From NCBI GenBank assembly GCA_905182995.1, contig CAJJDP010000152.1:186001-250000 (forward strand): a stretch of 64,000 nt of DNA, written 5' to 3'. Under the pieces are notes generated by a model. The model ran no database searches and was not told the origin of the DNA. It saw only the letters and a program-made list of their open reading frames with translations. Below are positions 51,501-62,092 of the stretch, piece after piece. Each line of letters begins with the position of its first letter. Position 1 is the first letter of the stretch. Source of the stretch: Paramecium octaurelia (Eukaryota; Ciliophora; Oligohymenophorea; Peniculida; Parameciidae). Made by a program: the position numbers and the translations under genes.

Positions 51501-52089
51501 GATTTTTTCTGAGTTATTTAAAATATGGAATTTGATCAGGATACATGCTACAATACTAAACTAAATTTACTTTGGAAAATAAAAGTCATTTAAAACCAAT
51601 TTTTTGTATGAAAGTAAATAACTATTAAATTCTTCACTATTTTATATTTAGCTTTGTAGAAATTTATTATAAATAATACCATTCAAACACCCTATCTTTA
51701 AATTTCATAAAAGCGATAGTTTCAAGTTGCCCTTAGCTTACTTATGCCGCTTGTGGATCCCTTAAGCCAAATAATATTTTTCTCAAATCTGCTATCAAAT
51801 TATTTGAAATTTATTTGACTTATCCTTGTTCTATCATTATTACTTTTCCTTCCTTTTGGAATTTAAGAAATATTGTTTAGACTAAACATTTATTATTACA
51901 GTATTAATAAATTTGAATCCTCCAAATACCAATGGGTTTGCTACCATTTATTTTTCCGACCTTTAAAATTATTATTTTTTTCTACGTAATACAATTAATC
52001 TCCATGTTGAATGTAAGAGTTTTTATTTTATTATGTTTCTGGTTATAAATGTGATGAACAGCTTGAATAATTTTATATCGATTATTCAT
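48548..52089 (-). CDS. Gly/Trp tandem-repeat protein (SGGGxYDxxGxKxGxW family)
   Basis: Start ATG 52089 (MNNRYKIIQAVHHIYNQKHN). A non-repeat N-terminal region (INGSKPIGIWRIQIYQ, LETIAFMKFKDRVFEWYYL) precedes about thirteen repeats and a last half-repeat ending REFSVR at TGA 48548. Each repeat has two halves: one like SGGGFYEKGVKNGQWIDIDQ, and one like VQYQNGKKVGRTVIEYRK. The halves are divided by short introns (22-27 nt) that recur at the same places, so most of the roughly 25 introns are copies of two ancestral introns. With these introns removed the frame stays open in the units I spliced (about 48548-50040), so the gene appears intact there. MORN-like beta hairpins are a plausible fold. 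Function unknown; large families of such proteins are typical of Paramecium. The exact N-terminal exons are uncertain. Confidence 0.65.
48870..51640 (-). repeat. About 13 tandem modules of 221 bp
   Basis: The GGG-coding motif recurs near 48896, 49115, 49339, 49560, 49784, 50005, 50237, 50458, 50680, 51105 and 51327, a spacing of 219-232 bp, with one wider step covering a diverged unit. Each module holds about 58 codons plus two short introns. Unit-to-unit divergence is high, so the array is old. Confidence 0.75.
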
Positions 52090-52300
52090 TTTATTTGCTT
52101 CCTGAGTTTTGAAAGGAAACATAAGTATAAGATTGCCAAATACAATTTTAAACAAGATTATTAATGATCTCTGATTACTTTTTGTTTTATTGCATTCCTT
52201 CGTAACAACTCAATTTGAGATTTATTTGATTTAATTAATATAAAAGTATATTTTTAATTCAAATATATTAAGCTTTTATTTTAAAAAGAATTCTATTATT

Positions 52301-53490
52301 ATGAAGCTACATATCCATAATATAAATGAAGATTAGAGTAGAGCAAAGTCAGAAAACCAAATGAGGGTGGAAAATGATTTGAGTGAACTATCTATAAATG
52401 AGAACGAAAAAGAATTCAATAAATTCATAAGCAATTACTAATCATTAATTTCATATTGCACAACTCTACAGAAATACATCTGCCACCTTGGCAAGAAAAA
52501 AGGTTTTGTTATACTTTAAAATATGTCTTAGAGCTTTCTAAAGATAATTAATTATTGGGATTTTGTAAAGAAGTTTTTGCAAAAATTAAGGAAATTAATG
52601 AAAGATTTGATCAATTGAATATGAACCTAAATCTATCGTAAGATATTAATGAAGTAAACTTGGAATATTAATGACTAGATGGATAAAATAAAGAATAAAA
52701 ATGATAGTCTTCTTACATTATTTAGTTAAGCAAAAGAATTATACTCAAAAGAGAAAAAAACAGAGGCTTTCTAAAAATTTACAGAAGTTTTGAGAATAAA
52801 TCCAAATTTTATAGATGCTAGAATTTACCGAGGTATCATATTATGACTAAAAAAAGGAAATTTGAGTTTGGATGTTAACAACACATTTTATGCCTAATTT
52901 GACTTTGAAGAAGCTTTAAAATAAGACAAATATAATTTAAAAGCTTTAAAAGGAATAAGTAATTGCTAATGCTAAGCTTAGCTATCGCTTTTAAAATGTA
53001 ATGTAACTATGAACTAGGGTTGAAGTATGCATTGAAGGTCATAAAACACGAGCCCAAATCGCCAATAGGTAACTTTAATGCAGGTATTTGAATTGAAATA
53101 AAAGCCGACTGTTTGAAATTTTTGGGATAATATAATGAGAATACTCTACGATACATAAATTAAGCCATAGACTAAGAAAAAAGAAGGTTCGAATAAAAAC
53201 TGCAAGTTTATTTTAGAAATAAGGGTAATCTGGTGTTCTATTTAGGGGAAATACTATTTGGATTAAACAGAGAAAGTGAGGCCAGAGAATTTGTATTGAA
53301 AGCACTTGAATTAAATCAAAACTATGAATTAGCTATAAAAACATTAAGTAAAGCACTTATCAATTTAAATTAGAGAGATTTGATGATATTTCATAAAGGA
53401 GAATAAATACTTGATTTTAAAAATACAAATAGAAAACTATTTTAATCATTTAATATTTTATTATATTATTTTTCTAAAAGCAATAATTGA
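52301..53490 (+). CDS. TPR-repeat protein
   Basis: Start ATG 52301 (MKLHIHNINEDQSRAKSENQ). A Glu/Lys-rich region follows (LKYVLELSKDNQLLGFCKEV), then a 25-nt intron (ending just before 52679) and a TPR array: AKELYSKEKKTEAFQKFTEV, LRINPNFIDARIYRG, FEEALKQDKYNLKALKGI, YALKVIKHEPKSPI, ALELNQNYELAIKTLSKALI. Introns of 24, 23 and about 36 nt lie between repeats. The junction near 52440 between the first exon and LHNSTEIHLPPW is not explained by an obvious intron. Ends LLYYFSKSNN at TGA 53488. A protein-binding scaffold; partner unknown. Only 14 bp separate it from the next gene. Confidence 0.65.
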
Positions 53491-53504
53491 ATAAAGAAAT
53501 ATAT

Positions 53505-55070
53505 ATGTAGCATCAATTTTCAAACCTTGCCTGCAAAAATAATCATGATTAACCAATCACAAAAGTTAGATTGGGAAAGCAATTAACTTAAACAGATAGA
53601 TTCCTTTGTGATTTATGCAATGAACAATAACCAAATGAATAAATTTTGGATATTACATTAGTTTAATAAATAATCAATGATTTTAAGAAAAAACAACAGG
53701 AATCAAAAGAACTCTTTTTACGTTTTAAATCAAAACAAATATATAGAGTTGAAAGTAATGTTTCTACATTGATATCCTCACTCATTTAAATATTAAAGGA
53801 ATTATAAAAAATTACTGAAAATTGGAAGTATTATATAGAATCAATTGATCAATAAAATTGCCCTTCAGATTTCAAATTAGATGTTGATAATTTAATTTTC
53901 AACAAATGGGATGACGAATTAAAAGAATATTTTGTAAATATTGAAGAAAAAAATCTGAATTGGATCTAAAAAATCTAATCCAAATTAAATCTATTTTGCA
54001 ATTTCTAAGAAATTGAAAATTGCAAATTAATTTTATAAGAATCAATAGTTCTTGATGACATTTCTCCTGTCAGAGTTAAAGATAATTCAATCTCTTTAGC
54101 ATTAATATACAATTCGTCCTTTCAAAATGAAACTTGCAATGCAATTTCCATAAATAGAACAGGTAAACTAATTGCAACATGCAAAGAGTATAACATAACA
54201 ATTTGGGATTTTGTTGATGGAAAAATGAAATCTTTAACATAATTAGATAGGCACAAAGATTATGTAAGTTGCTTAGTTTTTAGTAAAAAAGTAGATTCCT
54301 TAATTTCTGCTTCATATGATAAAACCATCTTCTGCTGGAAACAATTAGATAAAACTAAGTGGATTTGTTCGCAATTACATTTCTAACATACAGGGCCAAT
54401 AAACTGCATATTATTAAATTAAAATGAAAACTAGCTTATAAGTGGGAGTTCCGATCAAAAGATAATAATATGGGATGTTGATTTAAATCAAAACAAACTA
54501 AATTATTCATACCCATTATAATTAACAGCTGGTGATGTTGAAGGTTTAACAATGAATAAATCTGAAACAATTTTAGTATCATGCTAGAATAATAAATCTA
54601 TTATAATTTGGAGTAAAGGAAATGATGAAAAATGGAAATTTCAATCAACTGTTACAAAACTTGTCTAAGAATTTGGATCAAGAATTAGTTTTTTGAATGA
54701 CAACTAATTTATCTGGGTATCAGGAGAAAGAGAAAGCTTGGATTGTATTTGTGTGTTTTATAATAATAATGGGTAATTTTTCGAAAATTAATAAAAGAGA
54801 ATAAAATTATTAAAAAATAATAAGGAATTTGATTTTCACTTGTTTCCGATATGTTATAATTAAGAGAAAAAGATAATGATCGTCAAACATAAAATAAGAA
54901 TATATGTACTAAGGTAATATCCAGATGATGAAATCAAAATTGCAGGAGTTATTACTTGTAAATCTACTAGAATTTTTGGATCATTAACTAACGATGGATA
55001 GTTTTTAGTTTATTGGGATGCTAATGGAAGCAATTCTGGAGGTGGTTAATATTATATCTATAAAATTTGA
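53505..55070 (+). CDS. B-box-type zinc finger/WD40 protein
   Basis: Intronless, 521 aa. The N-terminal Cys/His finger reads FSNLACKNNHDQPITKVRL ... RFLCDLCNEQ, typical of Paramecium WD40 proteins. A coiled-coil middle follows (IINDFKKKQQESKELFLRFK). WD40 blades: NAISINRTGKLIATCKEYNI, ITIWDFVDGKMKSL, VSCLVFSKKVDSLISASYDK, INCILLNQNENQLISGSSD, KIIIWDVDLN, and further degenerate blades to GQFLVYWDANGSNSGGG. Ends at TGA 55068. One frame throughout, so start and stop are secure. Confidence 0.85.
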
Positions 55071-56229
55071 AATTTTATTGAAAAATTAATTTTTAATTCT
55101 TAAGTATTTTTAATTAATCAGCAGTTCAAAAAATTCTTATTACGACATTCTGGACTAATCCTCAAGACAGAATTCATTAGATATTGTTGGAATATGCACT
55201 TCAAAGTATTTTCTTTTTGAAATCACCTTCACAGTATGATTATGGTATTTCTGACTCGATAATTCAAACTTTTCAAAGATATTTTTTTTAAAATGCATTT
55301 TTGGAAATTTCTTTATGAGAAATCTTTTTGCTAACCTTTAGTTAATGATTAGGATCATTAGATAGGAATAAAGTTGGAAGAAGGTTTTACTAAAGTAAAT
55401 AGATCTTAAATTATTGTCCTAGATTAAAAACCCTAATTTTGAACTTGAAAATATCAATACCGATCTTACTCTTAAACGTCTAAAATTACTATTGTTTGTT
55501 CAATTTTTATGCTTTAATGAAAAGATAATGATAGAAAACATTTTGATATCATAAATTCAAATTTAAATTCTATCTTTCTCAATATATTTTTTAAGAATCT
55601 ACTAAATAGAAATCAGACTTTAATTTTTGTTAAACATAGGCAGTGTATAAACTATCTAAGAATTATTCAAAAAAAATAATTTTCAAAGACCTTAATTTTT
55701 TTATTTTTCTACCAAAATTTTAAGCATTCATATCGTTTGATATTATTTATGCTATCCATCTTATTTTTATCTATTGATTATTTCCTCTATTAGTTGTCTT
55801 ATTATTTGTCTCGTCAACTAAAAACCCTTCCTTTTAATTTAACTTCAGCTTATGCTAAAATATAATTGCATTCATTTACATGATTGATGAATTACAAAAT
55901 AGATCATATATATGTAGATCGAATATATTAATAAATTACTCTGAAATAAATCTAGCTAATATTTAATTGAAATATTTATTATTTATGACCAAAATCTAGA
56001 TATAAATTTGTATTCTTTTAAGTGATAAATTTGAATTACATAAATTCTAATAGTTTCATAAATAAAGAAAACAATTAATGAACATTTTTTTTTTTAAATA
56101 ATTAAAAAATAAGGAAATAGGTTAGTTTAGGTAAATTGATAGTCTTAGAATATTTATACTAAAATGGGTAAAAACTAAACAACTGAAATGAAATAATTTT
56201 GATATGATATGGACTATATTTATGACAAT
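55071..56229. other. AT-rich spacer without recognised genes
   Basis: Nearly 1.2 kb between convergent genes. Very AT-rich, TGA frequent on both strands, several T and A homopolymers. No coding, RNA or repeat signal found. Some short Leu/Ile-rich open stretches exist but look like chance. Confidence 0.5.
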
Positions 56230-59045
56230 TCATAATTGTTATAATTACTTTTGTATTAAATCTTATTCTGGTGATCCTAGTTGCAATGCAAGCATATAAA
56301 AATATTTAGCTTCAGATTTCCTTTCTAATTCGACTAGTGAATCAGCTTAAACTAATAATTAATTCATACCTCTGAGTTTTAATGTAAAAGGATTCATAGT
56401 TATAGAAAGGGCTTTGTCCCAACACATAGAAGATTGCTAATATTTTTTTAATCTATGTAGTGCAAGTCCTATTTTACAAATTAATTTACCCTTATTGTTC
56501 CATGCAACATAATCATTTGGGTTTATAGAAAGAGCTTTGTCGTAGCATATAACAGCATCTTAATATTTATGTAAATTGGATAATGCGAAACCTAATTTAA
56601 CAAATTTGAAGTTAATACCCTTATTGTGCCATGAATGATTATCATTCGGATTAATAGAAATTGCTTTTTCGTAACACACAATAGCTTCCTAATACTTATG
56701 TAAACTGTCTAATGTGAAACCTAATCACAAAATTTGAAGTTTATTACCCTTATGATGCCATGCATAATCATTATTACAATTAATAGAAAGAGCTTTGTCG
56801 TAGCACATTAGAGCATCCTAATATTTATCTAAAAAATCTAACGCCTAACCTAAATATATATATTTGGGTGTGAATTACCTTTATTGTTCCATATCTTATC
56901 ATTATTAGGATTTATAGAAAGAGCTTTTTCATAGCACATAATAGCATCTTCATATTTATTTAATTTGAATAATGCTTAACCTAAATTTAAATATTTTGAA
57001 GTTTATTACCCTTATTGTTCCATATGCTGTCACTATTAGGATCTAAAGAAAGAGCTTTATCATAACACACAATAGCTTCTTAATATTTATTAATTTAGGT
57101 TAATAAAAATCCTAAAATCAATATTATAAGCTTAATACCCTTGGTATTCCATATATGATCATTTTTTGGATTTAAAGAAAGAGCTCTGTCATAACACACA
57201 ATAGCTTCTTAAATTTTATTAATTTAGGCTAATAAACCTCCTAAATATAAATATTTTAATTGATTACCCTTAGTGTACCATGCTTGCTCAAAATTAGGAT
57301 TTATTGAAATAGCTTTTTCGTAACACTCCATAGCTTATTAATACTGATTTAAATTCTGTAGTGATTAGCCTAAAAATTAAATTGAAATTTAATACCCTTA
57401 TCACACCATGCATTATAAAAATTAGGATTTAAAGTAATAGCCTTGTCATAACACACAATAGCTTCTTTATCTTTTTTAATTTGGCTTAGTGCAAATCCTA
57501 AATACAAATATTATAAAGTTTATACCCTTTTTGCACCATGCATCTTCGAAATTAGGATTTATAGAAAGACCTTTGTCGTAGCACACAATAGCTTCTTAAT
57601 ATTTATTAATACTCGTTAATAAAAATCCTAAATGGCGATATTTAGAAATTTATTACCCTTATTGCACAATGTGTGATAATAATTAGGATTTATAGAAAGA
57701 GCTTTATCGTAGCACTCTATAGCTTCTTTATATTTATTTAATTTGTGTAATGTGAAACCTAAATAAACTTGAAATTTATACCTTTGTTGTTCAATGAAAG
57801 AAAATCATTAGGATTTATAGAAATGGCTTTGTCATAACACTCAATAGCATGCTAAAATTTACTTAGCCTGGATAGCGCTTAACCTAAATAAAATAATTGA
57901 AGCTCATTACCCTTATTATACCATGTATTATCGTTATAAGGATTTAAAGATAGAGCTTTATCATAACATGCAATAGCCTCTTAATACTAATTTAAACTGC
58001 CTAATGTCAATCCTAAATAAATTTATTTGAATTTATTACCCTTATTGTACCATGTATGTTCATTATTAGGATTTATAGAAATTGATTTTTCATAACACTC
58101 AATAGCTTCTTAATATTTATTTAAAGTGAATAATGTGAAGCCTAATTAAGTTTGAAGTTTATTACCCTTATTGTAATATACATTACCATCATTAGGATTT
58201 ATTGAAATAGCTTTGTCGTAGCAAACAATTGCTTCTTGATACTAATTTAAATTGTGTAACGCATAACCTAAATTATACCAACTAAAACACTACCTTTGCC
58301 AATGTAAGCATCGTAATCTTCATCAAATAATTTGATTGAGTTATCAAATGTACTTAATGCCTCCATAAATTTTCCTTAATGAATTAATTCTTAGCCTATT
58401 TGAGTATATAAATTTTTTTAACCTTATTCAGAAAATCTTTTTGCTTTTTATTTTTTCTATTTTCTCTATTTTTTTTTTTTTTCCTCTTATTCTTCGCATT
58501 TCTAACTTATTACTTTACTTTCAGTTGTATTTTCAATGACAATATTCTCTTGAGTATTTAACTTAGGTTAAGCAGGCACCATAAATTTGATTGTATCAAG
58601 AAATTTATTGAATTCTATTATTTATTACTCTTTTAAAATTAATAAGTTGAATACATATCGAATTTTCTTTCTCCTTTGAGTAAAACTGTTTGATTATATT
58701 TATCTCAGATTTAAAAGTTAAATACTCGTTGTTTAAAAGTTTCTAATTCATATTCTATAATAGTATAATCTCTTGATCCATTTATTTTTAAATCTACTCA
58801 AAACAATTCTTCATTTGATGGATGGTTTCTTTGATTTATTTATTGGATTCTTTGTAAACTTATATGAATTAATTAATAAGTTAGCTCATTGTGGCAAATC
58901 GAATGCAATCACTTAAATGATCTGAATGAGTCTAAGTCAAGCATTAATAACAATATTAGGTTGCTTTTTAGCAATTCTAATTCAAACAAAATCCTATTAT
59001 TTCTTCGTTTTCATGATTTACATATCTACATTTAAAGATTTCCAT
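56230..59045 (-). CDS. Zinc-finger/TPR protein with one intron per repeat
   Basis: Start ATG 59045. N-terminal finger: FKCRYVNHENEEIIGFCLNQ, NCQKATQYCYQCLTQTHSDH. A coiled coil follows (IKETIHQMKNCFEQIQKQM), then a 25-nt intron and a Lys/Glu/Gln linker containing a 14-nt homopolymer near 58469-58482. About fifteen TPRs follow, e.g. EAIVCYDKAISINPNDGNVY, each ended by NKG and interrupted at that Gly codon by an 18-29-nt intron. The C-terminal exon is ADSLVELERKSEAKYFYMLA, ending at TGA 56230. The last intron is only 18 nt. Linker and TPR frames agree only if the homopolymer is one base off, so an assembly indel there is likely. Bases from 58559 on are repeated at 59939-60425. Confidence 0.8.
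56390..58330 (-). repeat. TPR array, period about 128 bp (34 codons + 26-nt intron)
   Basis: The YDKAxSINPN block recurs about every 128 bp from 58209 down to 56411, fifteen times. 128 equals 102 nt of TPR plus about 26 nt of intron. Introns start GTAA or GTAT and end TTTAG at the same codon phase in each unit. The exon-intron module, not just the TPR, was therefore duplicated. Confidence 0.85.
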
Positions 59046-59804
59046 TTTAATCTTAATTGATAATTAATAAATATATTGTATTCATCGAATCCTATTGAAC
59101 TTTAAAATCTAATATAATCAAGAATATCAAACCTTTTTAAAATAATAAAGCTTATTGAGTGTTTCGAATTTTAAAGGAGATAAAGTAAATACTTGTATGC
59201 ATAGCCTTAGCACCTGTTTAATAATACATTGATGAGAAAGGCACGCTTTATTTACATAGAAATATCTCTATATTTTTCAATTTATATCAGGCAATTCATA
59301 TATTTATATGAATTGCATTTTTAGAATTTAATTTTCTTAAGCTTTAGATTTTTGAAAAGATGGTATACCTTAAAAACTTGGCTATTCTTTTCACTTTCAT
59401 CGTTAGAGATGCGATTGTATGAAGTGGCATTCGAATTGAAGAACATTTTAGAATTTATTACATGAAATTAACTCTTAGTAAAAAATTGTAGAATACTCTT
59501 TAGACAATCAAAATTGGATGATCTTGCGAATTGTTGAGAATTAGACTAATTTATATCGAAAAACTTCATAAAATCAATATCATGAGCATTACAACACCAA
59601 TAAATAGTTGATCTTTGGTGGGATAACAAAAATTAAACAGTATTTTTGATCGAACAATAGGAAATGAAAGAAAGTGATTAAAAATCACCAAATTATATAA
59701 ATAAGGAGTTACTTAATAGCAATTATCTAAAGATTAATTTATTATGTTAAACTCTAGAGGTGATATTGTTATATTTTTGACTATTTTATCTTCATACAAA
59801 TGTA
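58559..59804. repeat. Contig overlap, copy A (duplicated at 59939-61184)
   Basis: 1,246 bases repeated at an offset of 1,380. It includes the N-terminal coding region of the TPR protein and about 760 bp upstream. No mismatch was noticed within it. Copies end together at the TA at 59803-59804 / 61183-61184, after which they diverge completely. Confidence 0.9.
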
Positions 59805-59937
59805 TAGATAGTATTGTTAAATAAATAAAATTTCATAAGAAATTACAGGTGTGAATCATCGTATTATATTTTATATACATCAAATGAAATATACTAAAGT
59901 CACCCCCAACTTGTGTTGTACATCAGTTGCCCGCCCG
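59803..59937. other. Divergent contig tail, candidate retained IES
   Basis: Copy A continues from a TA dinucleotide as TATAGATAGT, while copy B continues TACTAAAATC. Paramecium internal eliminated sequences are TA-bounded with end consensus TAYAGYNR, and TATAGATA matches at 7 of 8 positions. The 133-bp tail then reaches the N gap, and its last 40 bases are unusually C-rich (CACCCCCAAC...GCCCGCCCG). It could be part of an unexcised IES or a chimeric read end. Confidence 0.45.
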
Positions 59938-59938
59938 N
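59938..59938. other. Single-N assembly gap
   Basis: One N between the divergent tail of copy A and the start of copy B. Since copy B restarts 1,246 bases upstream of the divergence, the gap has negative true length. Confidence 0.93.
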
Positions 59939-61184
59939 TAACTTAGGTTAAGCAGGCACCATAAATTTGATTGTATCAAGAAATTTATTGAATTCTATTA
60001 TTTATTACTCTTTTAAAATTAATAAGTTGAATACATATCGAATTTTCTTTCTCCTTTGAGTAAAACTGTTTGATTATATTTATCTCAGATTTAAAAGTTA
60101 AATACTCGTTGTTTAAAAGTTTCTAATTCATATTCTATAATAGTATAATCTCTTGATCCATTTATTTTTAAATCTACTCAAAACAATTCTTCATTTGATG
60201 GATGGTTTCTTTGATTTATTTATTGGATTCTTTGTAAACTTATATGAATTAATTAATAAGTTAGCTCATTGTGGCAAATCGAATGCAATCACTTAAATGA
60301 TCTGAATGAGTCTAAGTCAAGCATTAATAACAATATTAGGTTGCTTTTTAGCAATTCTAATTCAAACAAAATCCTATTATTTCTTCGTTTTCATGATTTA
60401 CATATCTACATTTAAAGATTTCCATTTTAATCTTAATTGATAATTAATAAATATATTGTATTCATCGAATCCTATTGAACTTTAAAATCTAATATAATCA
60501 AGAATATCAAACCTTTTTAAAATAATAAAGCTTATTGAGTGTTTCGAATTTTAAAGGAGATAAAGTAAATACTTGTATGCATAGCCTTAGCACCTGTTTA
60601 ATAATACATTGATGAGAAAGGCACGCTTTATTTACATAGAAATATCTCTATATTTTTCAATTTATATCAGGCAATTCATATATTTATATGAATTGCATTT
60701 TTAGAATTTAATTTTCTTAAGCTTTAGATTTTTGAAAAGATGGTATACCTTAAAAACTTGGCTATTCTTTTCACTTTCATCGTTAGAGATGCGATTGTAT
60801 GAAGTGGCATTCGAATTGAAGAACATTTTAGAATTTATTACATGAAATTAACTCTTAGTAAAAAATTGTAGAATACTCTTTAGACAATCAAAATTGGATG
60901 ATCTTGCGAATTGTTGAGAATTAGACTAATTTATATCGAAAAACTTCATAAAATCAATATCATGAGCATTACAACACCAATAAATAGTTGATCTTTGGTG
61001 GGATAACAAAAATTAAACAGTATTTTTGATCGAACAATAGGAAATGAAAGAAAGTGATTAAAAATCACCAAATTATATAAATAAGGAGTTACTTAATAGC
61101 AATTATCTAAAGATTAATTTATTATGTTAAACTCTAGAGGTGATATTGTTATATTTTTGACTATTTTATCTTCATACAAATGTA
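59939..61184. repeat. Contig overlap, copy B
   Basis: Repeat of 58559-59804. It holds a truncated copy of the TPR gene's first exons (59939-60425, minus strand), which should not be counted as another gene. From 61185 on, the sequence is the true upstream continuation. Confidence 0.9.
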
Positions 61185-62092
61185 CTAAAATCAATTATAA
61201 ATTAAAGTTAAATTAAAATTTGATTGTTCTTTAAGTTTAGTATTTAAATAAACTTCTGATTGAATTTCATTAAAAATTTTAGGAACTACATACTTTTAAG
61301 AAGTTCTATGATTTTGGTTTGTGTTAAACAGAATAATAAGAATAAATAAATACTTCAAATTTATATTATAATTAGACTAAAGATCTTTATTTCAAGATAA
61401 TTAACCTTAAGGATTTCATTAATATGTGAACATTTATTACTGTTTTTTCTGTATTATATTAGCGAAATCCAAACTTATTCAAAACTGTCTATTTCTGAAC
61501 ATTTTTAAATATTAATCTTTTAAAAATGCTAAGCATAAATCCAAAGAAGTTCCTATTTCTGCATTAACTCTGACTAAATATGTTCTACTTCAAATCATTC
61601 AGTAAAATAATAATTTTGTCCTCTGCTCGTTGCAGTATTCATTTAATTATTGCAAATCTTAAATATGCACAACAAACTCGTTCTTCAAAAATATTCTATA
61701 CTTAATTTTCTTTTTGAAAATGATAGGTTGAAATGCTTCATTATTTTTATTGATTTTTAATTAACTTCGAAATCCATATTTTATTTGCCAACTTAACGGT
61801 TTTTTAGATATCGTTCTTTATCAATATTCCTTCTTTGAGCTACTTCAGCATTATCAAATAAAGTAGTCTCTTGCTAAATAACAGCGTTTATATGCTTATT
61901 CTTGATTTAAAACAAAAAAATTAAAATAAATATTATAAAACATTGAAATTTCAAGAGTGTTCAATTTACCAATAAATTAATTTTTTTAAGAATCAGGTTA
62001 TCAATTACAAACCGCTTTCACTTCTATACGTTTAAATTTAAAATTAGTAAAAACGTTTTACTACTTATTTATAACTATCAATTTTATTATAA
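61185..62092. other. AT-rich spacer
   Basis: About 0.9 kb between the 5' end of the TPR gene and the 3' end of the WD40 gene. AT-rich and without coding, RNA or repeat signal. Expected to contain the TPR gene promoter. Confidence 0.5.

Noticed and set aside
59885-59937. CCCCCAAC-containing tail as a telomere
   Set aside because: There is no repeated C4A2/C3A3 tract; a single short match is not telomeric.
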